Source: Caulifigura coniformis
GTDB taxonomy: Bacteria > Planctomycetota > Planctomycetia > Planctomycetales > Planctomycetaceae
Assembly: GCF_007745175.1 (NCBI RefSeq)
Contig: NZ_CP036271.1
Coordinates: 744,001-808,000, forward strand
Direction: 5' to 3'
DNA: 64,000 nucleotides
The number at the start of each line of letters is the position of its first letter. The first letter of the stretch is position 1. Position numbers and translations under genes: made by a program. Under the pieces are notes generated by a model. That model did not search any database. It was given only the letters and a program-made list of their open reading frames with translations, and was not told the DNA's origin. Of this stretch, positions 56,024 through 63,696 are shown piece after piece.

Positions 56024-56389
56024 TCAAAGGCGCTCGCCGAGGCGGGCCAGGAGAATGTCGGTCATCAGCGGGTGCAGGCCGACCGGCGGGCGGAGCGTGA
56101 CGGTGAGCCCCGGATGTTCGCTTGCGAACTGATCCCGGAAGCGGGACAGGTCGTCCGTCACGTGACTGCCGGCCGACAGGAACCATGGAAGCATGTCGAT
56201 CTCGCGGGCGCCTGACTGGCGGCATTTTTCGAGACCTTCGGGAATCGTCGGTTCGGCCAGCTCGAGGTAGGCCACCTCCACGATCTTGCCCGGGACTTTC
56301 GGCCGCAGCATGACGGCCAGTTGGACCAGGTCCTGATTGGCGGCCGGGCGACGGCTTCCGTGAGCAATCAGCAGAATGGCAGCGGACAT
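56024..56389 (-). CDS. Short CbiX-type sirohydrochlorin cobalt/ferrochelatase domain protein
   Basis: 121 residues from ATG 56389. LLIAHGSRRPAAN carries the metal-binding His of CbiX, and the second His is in the MLPWFLSAGSHVTDDL segment; VEVAYLELAEPTIPEGLEKC and a PPVGLHPLMTDILLARL end complete the single-domain chelatase (CbiX-S size). The enzyme inserts Co2+ or Fe2+ into sirohydrochlorin, toward cobalamin or sirohaem. No other tetrapyrrole gene is in the window. It lies seven bases after the CvpA-like gene and is the last gene of the GspE-CvpA-CbiX run. Confidence 0.85.
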   Translation of the reverse strand: MSAAILLIAHGSRRPAANQDLVQLAVMLRPKVPGKIVEVAYLELAEPTIPEGLEKCRQSGAREIDMLPWFLSAGSHVTDDLSRFRDQFASEHPGLTVTLRPPVGLHPLMTDILLARLGERL

Positions 56390-56396
56390 GAAAGAC

Positions 56397-57104
56397 TTAG
56401 AAGGGGCTTGACGGAGCGCCACCGCCGCCGCCGCCCGGGGCGGCGGACCGAGGCGGGGCATTGGACGGCGGGCCTGGCGCGGCCGAGACCACCGATGCGC
56501 CGGAGGAGTATCGCTGACGGCGATCGGCGTAGCGGATGGGGAACGTCGACCAGAACTCCGGAGGCTTCCCGTTGTAGCGCGAGAACTCCGACCGATCAAA
56601 AACGTTGCCCGTCGAGAAGATGTTCTCCGAGACGTACTGCGTGAACGCGAGCCACTGCCGGTCCGGGGCGTTCTCGATCCCCGTGAGTCCGAAGAAGTTA
56701 TTGCGCTCGGCCTGGAAATCGAGAAACTCGCGCGGGAGCGGGGCGGTATGCAGGGCCGTCAGCACGATGGCGGCGGTGGCATAGCCGGAGAGAAGGCCGA
56801 AGCCCCAGCGGCCTCCGTCATAAACGAGCGGATTGACCTCGATCTGCGTCGGCATCAGGTATTCGGCCACCATCCGCAGTCCGGTGACTCCCAGGGCGAA
56901 CAGGCCCAGAAGGGCGATGATGTCCGCCCGGGTCTGCCATTCCAGAGTGGCTGGAAACATCGCGGCGACCGGCTCGAAGAAGTTCATGGCGAGCAGGCCG
57001 GCGAGAATGATCGAAAGGAAGGTCGTCGCCGCTCCCCACGGGCCTTCGCTCGCCACGCAGTACGTGACGACTCCGATGACGGCGAGGAGAAGAGGGTCGA
57101 TCAT
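56397..57104 (-). CDS. CvpA-like membrane protein
   Basis: 235 residues. Four membrane segments: PLLLAVIGVVTYCVASEG, TTFLSIILAGLLAMNFFEPVAA, DIIALLGLFALGVTGLRMVAEY and WGFGLLSGYATAAIVLTALHT. The order of helices with the polar GGRWGFGLLSG segment fits CvpA (colicin V production) proteins. The remaining 110 residues include NIFSTGNVFDRSEFSRYNGKPPEFWSTFP and end in a Pro/Gly-rich tail. It starts 43 bases after the stop of the GspE-like gene and stops seven bases before the CbiX start. Confidence 0.75.
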   Translation of the reverse strand: MIDPLLLAVIGVVTYCVASEGPWGAATTFLSIILAGLLAMNFFEPVAAMFPATLEWQTRADIIALLGLFALGVTGLRMVAEYLMPTQIEVNPLVYDGGRWGFGLLSGYATAAIVLTALHTAPLPREFLDFQAERNNFFGLTGIENAPDRQWLAFTQYVSENIFSTGNVFDRSEFSRYNGKPPEFWSTFPIRYADRRQRYSSGASVVSAAPGPPSNAPPRSAAPGGGGGGAPSSPF

Positions 57105-57147
57105 GCCTGAGGATGAATGGGGAGTGAGTAGTGGGTAATAAAAAGGA

Positions 57148-59001
57148 CTATTTGACGACCCGGAGGAGTTCGTCGACGGAGGTGACCCCGCGGACGACGA
57201 GTCTGAGACCTTCTTCCTTCATGTACAGCATGCCGTCCTTGCGCGCCTCGGCCTTGATGGCGGACATCGCGGCCTTGTCGCGGATCATGTCCCGCATCCG
57301 CTCGTTGATATTCAGCAGTTCGAACACCCCGACGCGGCCGCGGTATCCCAGGCCCCCGCAGTGCGTGCACGATTCCTCGGGATTCGTAGGGGGGCGATAG
57401 AACTCCTTGACCTTCTCCGCCGACAGCCCCGCCTTCTTGAGAAATTCGGGATTCGGGTGGTAGGCCTCGCGGCAGTGCGGGCACAGCCGGCGGGCCAGAC
57501 GCTGGGCCAGCACGGCCGACAGCGAGCCGCCGAGCATGAAGGGCTCGACGCCAAGATCGAGAATTCGGAACAGGGCGGAGACCGAATCGTTGGCGTGGAC
57601 GGTGGAGAACACCATGTGACCGGTGGCCGCGGCCTGGCAGGCGATCTTCGCCGTTTCCTCGTCGCGGATTTCACCGATCATCACGACGTCGGGGTCCTGC
57701 CGCAGAATCGATTTCAACGACTGGCCGAAGCTCTGCCCCGATTTCTGGTTGATCTCGATCTGCGTGACGCCTTCCATCTTGTACTCAATCGGGTCTTCGA
57801 CGGTGATGATGTTGTTCTCATACCGGTCGATGTAACTGAGGAAGGCGTACAGCGTGGTCGACTTGCCGGCTCCGGTCGGGCCGCAGCTGAGGAACATGCC
57901 GTGCGGCTGGTCGATAATCAGCTTGATCTTTTCCTCGAGCTGCTTGCGCATCCCGAGGCCCTCGAGCGTGCTCACCGAGTTCGACTGGTCCAGGATGCGG
58001 ATACTCAGCTTTTCGCCGTGACGCGTCCCCTGGCTGGCGAGGCGGAAGTCGATCTCCCGCTTTTCGCACAGGGCTCCGAAGCTGCCGTCCTGCGGCCGCC
58101 GGCGCTCGGTGATATCCATCGCCGAGAGAACCTTGAAGATGTTCGTGATCGCGTCGCCGATCGGCCGGTCGAACGGCTCGGTCGGATACATGACGCCGTC
58201 GATGCGGATACGGACGGAGGTTTCGTCTTCGTTGGGCTCGATATGGATGTCGGTGGCGCGGCGGAGGATCGCGTCATAGACGAGCTCGCGGGCGGCCATA
58301 TACCCCTTGGAGGTTTCGACGGCGCGGGAGGCCTTCTCGTCCTTCGCGCCGGTTCGGGTCTTTCCAATGAAGATGATGGGGGGGCCGACGACGGAATCGA
58401 CGGCGCGGCCCGTTCCGAGGTGGACTCCGATCCGCGCGAGTTGGCGGACGCCCCACTTCTTGAGATGGGCCGGGGTCATCACCTTGCCCGAGTCGGGAAC
58501 GCGGTCGTTGCGTTCCTTGATGTAGATGGCGAGTGGTCCGCCCCAGGCGAGGAGGCTGCCGATGAAGCTGCCCGCGAAGCTCGGAACCGTGAGGGCCAGG
58601 AACATGGCGCCGACCCCTGCCCCTAACTGCACACCGTTCCACAGGACGGGGCGGACTTTGAGGCTGGCGGCGTCTTCTGCGACCCAGTTGCCGTAGTGGA
58701 TCCAGGCCGCGAAAAGCAGCAGCACAGGAGCGAATTTCCACAGGCTGATGTAGCCGCCCGCCACGGGGGACATCTGGGGGCTGAGGCTGTTCCGGTTTCC
58801 CCGGTAGAACGCCCCGCCCGGCATGGGGGGAAACTTGTCCCCGCCCCCGATCATCGGGGAAGGCGGCAGGGGGGAGGCTGGAGCGGCGGTTGCCGGCGTC
58901 CCGGCCGCTGGCGGTGGTTCCTGGGCGTCGACCTGAACTCCCATGCCGAGCACGCATGCCATCAGCAGCAGGCGCAGCACCAGTTTTTGGAAGCACGACA
59001 T
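57148..59001 (-). CDS. Membrane-anchored GspE/PilB-like secretion or pilus ATPase
   Basis: 617 residues from ATG 59001. It starts with a signal-peptide-like leader (LVLRLLLMACVLGMGVQVDAQ), a Pro/Ala-rich linker and two membrane stretches (ISLWKFAPVLLLFAAWIHY; GAGVGAMFLALTVPSFAGSFIGSLLAWGGPLAIYI). The ATPase core then follows: ILRRATDIHIEPNEDETSVRIRIDG, Walker A GPTGAGKSTT near 373-382, Asp/His boxes, Walker B DPDVVMIGEIRDEETA, the GHMVFSTVHAND segment and a four-Cys zinc site CPHC near 507 with CTHC near 545. Normal GspE/PilB carry a cytoplasmic MshEN domain instead of membrane helices. An upstream ATG (18 codons) is possible. CvpA-like and CbiX genes follow. Confidence 0.88.
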   Translation of the reverse strand: MSCFQKLVLRLLLMACVLGMGVQVDAQEPPPAAGTPATAAPASPLPPSPMIGGGDKFPPMPGGAFYRGNRNSLSPQMSPVAGGYISLWKFAPVLLLFAAWIHYGNWVAEDAASLKVRPVLWNGVQLGAGVGAMFLALTVPSFAGSFIGSLLAWGGPLAIYIKERNDRVPDSGKVMTPAHLKKWGVRQLARIGVHLGTGRAVDSVVGPPIIFIGKTRTGAKDEKASRAVETSKGYMAARELVYDAILRRATDIHIEPNEDETSVRIRIDGVMYPTEPFDRPIGDAITNIFKVLSAMDITERRRPQDGSFGALCEKREIDFRLASQGTRHGEKLSIRILDQSNSVSTLEGLGMRKQLEEKIKLIIDQPHGMFLSCGPTGAGKSTTLYAFLSYIDRYENNIITVEDPIEYKMEGVTQIEINQKSGQSFGQSLKSILRQDPDVVMIGEIRDEETAKIACQAAATGHMVFSTVHANDSVSALFRILDLGVEPFMLGGSLSAVLAQRLARRLCPHCREAYHPNPEFLKKAGLSAEKVKEFYRPPTNPEESCTHCGGLGYRGRVGVFELLNINERMRDMIRDKAAMSAIKAEARKDGMLYMKEEGLRLVVRGVTSVDELLRVVK

Positions 59002-59196
59002 GGAGAGCTTTGGAGGAGACCGAATCGAATGAACCCGCAATGAATAAGCGACCATGATTCTGACCGCTAGACGGCCTGCGACTCAAGGGAGAACCGGGGG
59101 CTTCCGTTCATGGTCCCGACATCCTTCTACGGGAGGTTGCGCGATGGCGAGTTCGGGGCCGCGATCCATCAGAAGCGGCGGCCGAGCGTGTGTTGG

Positions 59197-60864
59197 CTAC
59201 AGCCGGCCGCTGCGCAGGATGCCGTAGATCAGCCAGATGCCCAGGCAGCCCGACAGGAAGAAGGCCGGGATGTTGATCCAGAGCGAGCCGCCGCCGCGGA
59301 TCACGATGGCCGTCGACAGCAGGATGGATGAAGTCACCACCCCGATCACGACGCGGTTGCTCGATCGATCGAACTCAGTGATCACCCGGTCGAGCCCCTT
59401 GAGGTCGAGCTGGATCCGGAGCCGGTCGTTGGCAACCCGGTTGAGCGCCCGCGAGAGCTGTCCGGGCATCGCATGCAGCGACGATGCGAGATCGCGAATG
59501 TCGGTCCAGGCCTTGTCCACCATTCTCCGGGGGTCGTAGCGGCGGCGAATCTGCGCTTCGAGAAAGGGCTGCAGCTCGTTGGCCAGGACGAATTCCGGAT
59601 AGAGCTCCCTCCCGACTCCTTCCAGCGTCACCAGCGCCCGGATGAGGAGCATGAGATCCGGGGGGCAGCGGAGCGTGTGCCGCCCGAGGATCGCCACAAA
59701 ATCCGAAAGCAGCTGGCCGACGTTGAGCTCGTCCAGCGGCAGGTCGTAGTAGGTTTTGACAAAGTCGTTGACGTCGGCCGTCAGGAGCACGAGGTCGAGA
59801 GGCTCGACGGTCTGGGTGAGGGTGAGCATGACGTCGACGACACGGGCGACGTCGTGTCGGGCGACGCCGACGAGCAGGTCGGCGAGCTGGTCGCGTTTCG
59901 CAGCGTCGAGGTAACCGACCATTCCATAGTCGAGCAGGCAGATCGAGCCGTCGTCGCGGACGCGGAAGTTGCCGGGATGGGGATCGCCGTGGAAGACCCC
60001 CAACTCGAACGACATCTTCATGAAGATGTGCGAGACGTTGACGGCCAGCTGCGATCGGGGGAGGACCAGCTTGTCGAGGCTGGCCTTGTCGTCGGACCGG
60101 CAGCCCTGGATGAACTCCATCGTCAGGACTCCCTCGGACGAGAGGTCGTCGAAGACGTAGGGGACGTAGAGCGTCGCGTCGGCGCTGAAGAGCTTGCGGA
60201 ACTCCCGCTGCGACTGGGCCTCGCGGCGGAAGTTAAGTTCGCGGCGAATCGTTCGCGCGAACTGGTTCACGAGCCCGACGGGGTCGAAGGTGCGGGCCTC
60301 CGGAATGTGGCGGTCGATGAGGGCCGCCAGATCGAACATCAGCGACAGATCGCGCTCGACAAGCGAGACGACATTGGGCCGGCGGATCTTGACCGCGAGC
60401 TGCCGGCCATCGTGGTGGATCGCGCGGTGGACCTGCGCCAGGGAGCCCGCGGCCATGGGCGTGAGATCGAACTCCTTGAACAGTTCACTGACCGGCCGGC
60501 CGAGCTCGTGCTCCACCATCCGGACCGCCTCGTCGCTGGGGAAATCGGGGACCGACTCCTGGAGAAGCGAGAGTTCTTCGATGACCTCGGCGGGGACGAC
60601 ATCAGGCCGGGTGCTGAGGACCTGGGCGAACTTGATGTAGGTTGGCCCGAGATCCTGGAACGCCATCCGGATGCGGCGGGCGGTGGTCAGGTGCGGTTCG
60701 GGAGTGGCCGACTTCCGGCGCAGAAAAATCCGGGTCCCCCACTGCAGGTAACGCCGCAGCCCGAGGCGTTCCATGATGTCGCCAAAGCCGTAGTTCAGCA
60801 GCACCGTGGCGATCTGCCGGCTGCGGTTGAGGCTGCGGATGAGTCGAAGCGGATGTGTTTCCAC
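59197..60864 (-). CDS. UbiB/ABC1-family atypical protein kinase-like protein
   Basis: 555 residues, starting at GTG 60864. The ABC1 hallmarks are present: the KxGQ-type motif IKFAQVLSTRPDVVP (Lys78, Gln81), the Ala-rich loop MAAGSLAQVHRA that replaces the P-loop glycines, the VKIRRPN lysine near 159, the catalytic FHGDPHPGNF and the LLDYGMVG metal motif. The C-terminus has two hydrophobic helices (VIGVVTSSILLSTAIVI, IPAFFLSGCLGIWLIYGIL) anchoring it in the membrane. In bacteria UbiB supports ubiquinone biosynthesis or quinone handling. It follows RibD by 89 bases. Confidence 0.93.
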   Translation of the reverse strand: METHPLRLIRSLNRSRQIATVLLNYGFGDIMERLGLRRYLQWGTRIFLRRKSATPEPHLTTARRIRMAFQDLGPTYIKFAQVLSTRPDVVPAEVIEELSLLQESVPDFPSDEAVRMVEHELGRPVSELFKEFDLTPMAAGSLAQVHRAIHHDGRQLAVKIRRPNVVSLVERDLSLMFDLAALIDRHIPEARTFDPVGLVNQFARTIRRELNFRREAQSQREFRKLFSADATLYVPYVFDDLSSEGVLTMEFIQGCRSDDKASLDKLVLPRSQLAVNVSHIFMKMSFELGVFHGDPHPGNFRVRDDGSICLLDYGMVGYLDAAKRDQLADLLVGVARHDVARVVDVMLTLTQTVEPLDLVLLTADVNDFVKTYYDLPLDELNVGQLLSDFVAILGRHTLRCPPDLMLLIRALVTLEGVGRELYPEFVLANELQPFLEAQIRRRYDPRRMVDKAWTDIRDLASSLHAMPGQLSRALNRVANDRLRIQLDLKGLDRVITEFDRSSNRVVIGVVTSSILLSTAIVIRGGGSLWINIPAFFLSGCLGIWLIYGILRSGRL

Positions 60865-60953
60865 GGAGGCGAGTCTGGAGCGTGTCGGTCACGGGTGTCG
60901 AACTGCGTGCGCCGGGACTCGATTCCCCTGGGGCACTCCCTGGTCGGCTGGCG

Positions 60954-62084
60954 TCACTCGAAGTCGGACCCGGGACGGGAAACATACTTCAGATAAACAT
61001 CATCGCCGATGCGCTCATGGCTGAGCAGCTCAAATTCCGCCGCATCGGCGATCCAGCGGCGCCCTTCCCCGCAGACCGGCGACCGCGCGTCGGCGCTGCC
61101 GATGATCCTGGGCCCCATGAAGACGTGCGCCTCGTCGACCTGTTCGGCGTCGAAGAACGAGCCCAGCAGCTGGCCACCCCCTTCCACGAGAACGTTGGTC
61201 ATCCGGCGTCGGCCGAGTTCCTCGAGAACATTCTGGACCGCGGCGGCGCGATTCTCGGAGGGATCAGACGCGAGCTGCAGGACTTCCACCTCCTTCTGCC
61301 GGAGCTGGTCGACCTTGGCACGATCGGCCCGTGCGGAGGCGATCACCAGGACAGGCGTGTCCTTCGCCGTCGTGACGAGTTGCGAATCGAGCGGGATCTT
61401 CGCGTGGGAGTCAAAGACGATGCGGGTGGCTTTGCGGACAGGAGCGCCCACGCGGGCCGTCAACAGGGGATCATCGGCCAGGACCGTCCCGCAGCCGACG
61501 AGAATGGCGTCCATGCGGCCACGGAGGCGGTGACCACGGACACGGCTCTCCTCGCTGGTGATCCACTTCGAATCGCCGCTGGCCGTGGCGATGCGGCCGT
61601 CGAGCGTCATGGCCCACTTGGCGTGGACGTAGGGCAGTCCGGTTTCCGTCAGCTTGCGGAAAGGAGCGGTCAGGCGGCGGGCCTCGTTTTCCAGGAGTCC
61701 AACTTCCACCGCAATGCCGGCCTTTTTCAACAGGTCGATTCCGCGGCCGTCGACCTTGGGGAAGGGGTCCTGCATGGCGATGACGACGCGCTGGAGGCCG
61801 GCCTGGATGATGGCGTCGGCGCAGGGGGGCGTTTTGCCATGGTGGGCGCACGGTTCCAGTGTGACATAAAGTGTGGCGCCCTTTGCGTATGCGCCTGCTT
61901 CAGCGAGGGCGCCGGCCTCAGCATGTGGTCCGCCAAATTCTTCGTGGTAGCCCTGGCCGAGGAGCTGGAGGTTGTCGTCGACGATGACGGCGCCGACCGC
62001 GGGATTGGGCTCGACTCGACCGATTCCGAGGGCCGCCAGCGTAAGGGCTTGCCTCATCGCATCTTCGGAAGACTGGAATTGCAT
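60954..62084 (-). CDS. ribD: Bifunctional riboflavin biosynthesis deaminase/reductase RibD
   Basis: 376 residues. The N-terminal deaminase domain (about 1-145) has the zinc and catalytic residues PHAEAGAL (His54, Glu56) and EPCAHHGKTPPC (Cys79, Cys88). The C-terminal reductase domain (about 148-376) carries PYVHAKWAMTLDGRIATASGDSKWITSE, RMDAILVGCGTVLADDPLLTAR, LVEGGGQLLGSFF and DEAHVFMGPRIIG. It converts 2,5-diamino-6-ribosylamino-pyrimidinone phosphate via deamination and NADPH reduction in riboflavin synthesis. No other rib genes are near, and I saw no FMN riboswitch. A 17-bp palindrome lies 85 bases upstream of the start. Confidence 0.96.
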   Translation of the reverse strand: MQFQSSEDAMRQALTLAALGIGRVEPNPAVGAVIVDDNLQLLGQGYHEEFGGPHAEAGALAEAGAYAKGATLYVTLEPCAHHGKTPPCADAIIQAGLQRVVIAMQDPFPKVDGRGIDLLKKAGIAVEVGLLENEARRLTAPFRKLTETGLPYVHAKWAMTLDGRIATASGDSKWITSEESRVRGHRLRGRMDAILVGCGTVLADDPLLTARVGAPVRKATRIVFDSHAKIPLDSQLVTTAKDTPVLVIASARADRAKVDQLRQKEVEVLQLASDPSENRAAAVQNVLEELGRRRMTNVLVEGGGQLLGSFFDAEQVDEAHVFMGPRIIGSADARSPVCGEGRRWIADAAEFELLSHERIGDDVYLKYVSRPGSDFE

Positions 62085-62168
62085 GGCGGCCTCGGCGGGA
62101 AGTTGCTACACTCCGCGGCTCGACTTTTCGGGACGGCGTCAGCATCTGGCGCGAGCCCCGGCGGGGCG

Positions 62169-62185
62169 GGTCTCCATTGGAGACC
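62169..62185. repeat. 17-bp perfect palindrome in a divergent promoter region
   Basis: GGTCTCCATTGGAGACC has 8-base perfect inverted arms around one central base. It lies between ribD (-) and a small plus-strand gene. Its position fits an operator for a dimeric regulator, but one dyad of this quality is expected by chance in a window of this size. Confidence 0.5.
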
Positions 62186-62269
62186 TGCGAGTCTCAAAAT
62201 GCAATTTGCAGCGGTCCGATCCGGGCGCGGCTGCTCCAGTGAACACCGAAGTGGATTGAGAGTCGTTCG

Positions 62270-62455
62270 ATGACCAGCTGCCCCAAGCATCTCGCCGAAG
62301 TGAAGCGCGCCCTCGCGAAGAAGTACACGAACCTCGCGAACATCGCTGGAAGCATCCCGAAGCGGAAGCAGTTCCAGACCCGCGCCGACAAGCACAACCG
62401 CCAGGCCGAGGCCTTCGAGCGGACCGCGGCCCAGCAGGCGGCCGAGAAGGCCTGA
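62270..62455 (+). CDS. Small basic hypothetical protein
   Basis: 61 residues, rich in Lys, Arg, Ala and Gln (CPKHLAEVKRALAKKYTNLANI, then PKRKQFQTRADKHNRQAEAFERTAAQQ), predicted mostly helical. Two features support a real gene: it stands alone in a 600-base gap, and a hairpin follows the stop by nine bases. No Shine-Dalgarno site is convincing (TTGAGAG about 10 bases upstream). I recognise no family; the charge would permit nucleic acid or ribosome contact, but this is only a guess. Confidence 0.6.
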   Translation: MTSCPKHLAEVKRALAKKYTNLANIAGSIPKRKQFQTRADKHNRQAEAFERTAAQQAAEKA

Positions 62456-62463
62456 TCGGCGGA

Positions 62464-62483
62464 AGAGGCCGGATCCGGTCTCT
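62464..62483 (+). terminator. Hairpin after the 61-residue gene
   Basis: AGAGGCCGG (62464-62472) and CCGGTCTCT (62475-62483) form a stem with a 2-base centre and one G-U pair, within which CCGGATCCGG is a perfect palindrome. It lies nine bases after the stop codon. No T run follows. Confidence 0.4.
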
Positions 62484-62705
62484 CCGCGATGATCCCGCCG
62501 GGACAATCAACGGCGTGCCTCCGAGCGCGCCGTTTTGCATGCGCCGACTTCGTTCCGCGGAAAAGCGACAGGCCCCGAAGAGGCGGCTCGCGGGGGGGGG
62601 ACTCTGGAAGAGCGCCACACAGCCGCGGTCATCACTCACTCTCACTGACTCGAACGGCGTCCAACTGAACGGCGCTGAACTGAGCGGTGCCGTTCCGGCG
62701 GCGAA

Positions 62706-63641
62706 TCAGGCGTGAGGCGCGACCTGCGGTGGTGACTTCTTCGCAGCCACCCGGGCGGCGACGCTCCGGAGAATGATGTTCATAAAGGCGAACAGCCCGG
62801 TCGCTCCCAGGAAGCCGATGCTCACCGCTTCGAGGCGGCCTTGCTGAACTGTGGGCCTCCAGGCATCGACCACCGACGTTCGCAGATCGGTGGAGAGGGA
62901 GGCCTTCCAGTGGACTCGGTACATCGGCTCGACGAACTGCCCGACCTGGATCTCGGTGCGCTCGACGCAGCGTTCCACGATCAGGCCGCGGGACTTGAGC
63001 AGGTCGGACGACGGGGACCACCCGGCAGCGTCCGGAATGCGTTCCCTCAGGTCGCGGGCGACAAAGTCGCGTGCCTTGGTCCACAACTGCTTGTCGGCCT
63101 CTTCGATCGTGGCAAAGCGGTCGCTGCTGAAGGCGACGGAGTTGGAGCCGGGGCTGGAGTTGGCGAGTTCGGCGATCCAGGCGGGAAGGGCGTCGATCGG
63201 GCGTCCTGTTCTGGATGTTCCCTGATAGAGCGTGATCGGCGATTCGGCATCCTCCGGGTCGACGTCGCTGCTGACCGGGTCGGACGGCAGGACGCCAGCG
63301 ACGGGAGGAGCAGGCGGAGCGTCGGGACTGGCGGTGCCCCCCGCATGGAGCGGGGCGGGAGAGGGCTTTGCCTTGGGTGCGCGCCTGGGTTTCCCCTGCC
63401 TGGCGGGAGGCGGCGCCGGCGACGGCAAAGCACTGTCTGCCATGGCCAGTTCATGCGGCCCTCGATGCGCGACAAGCACATTCTGTTGAGGATGCCGGGC
63501 CACAGAGATGGTCGCTAAGAGGCCGACCGCGATGAGCACCAGTCCGATCCGACCGGAGGTCGTCAGCCGGATGAACATGGCGAACGCGAAGATCGCGACG
63601 AGCATGACGATCCAACTTGGCATGAGGACGGTGGCGTCCAT
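62706..63641 (-). CDS. Membrane protein with Pro-rich linker, unknown function
   Basis: 311 residues. Two N-terminal hydrophobic segments (IVMLVAIFAFAMFIRL, IGLVLIAVGLLATISVA) are followed by a Pro/Ala/Lys-rich linker (PSPAPPPARQGKPRRAPKAKPSPAPL) and a folded domain of about 140 residues (ALPAWIAELANSSPGSNSVAFSSDRFATIEEADKQLWTKARDFVARDLRE and YRVHWKASLSTDLRTSVVDAW), and then one more helix (VSIGFLGATGLFAFMNIIL). No family recognised. The domain lies between membrane segments, possibly outside the cell. Confidence 0.65.
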   Translation of the reverse strand: MDATVLMPSWIVMLVAIFAFAMFIRLTTSGRIGLVLIAVGLLATISVARHPQQNVLVAHRGPHELAMADSALPSPAPPPARQGKPRRAPKAKPSPAPLHAGGTASPDAPPAPPVAGVLPSDPVSSDVDPEDAESPITLYQGTSRTGRPIDALPAWIAELANSSPGSNSVAFSSDRFATIEEADKQLWTKARDFVARDLRERIPDAAGWSPSSDLLKSRGLIVERCVERTEIQVGQFVEPMYRVHWKASLSTDLRTSVVDAWRPTVQQGRLEAVSIGFLGATGLFAFMNIILRSVAARVAAKKSPPQVAPHA

Positions 63642-63696
63642 GGAGGCTCTCCGGAAAAAAAACGCAGCGTCTGCGAACTTCAGGCGACTTGAGGGG

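Noticed and set aside
62085-62269. Possible FMN riboswitch before ribD
   Set aside because: The conserved RFN-element sequences are not present; only the short palindrome is seen.
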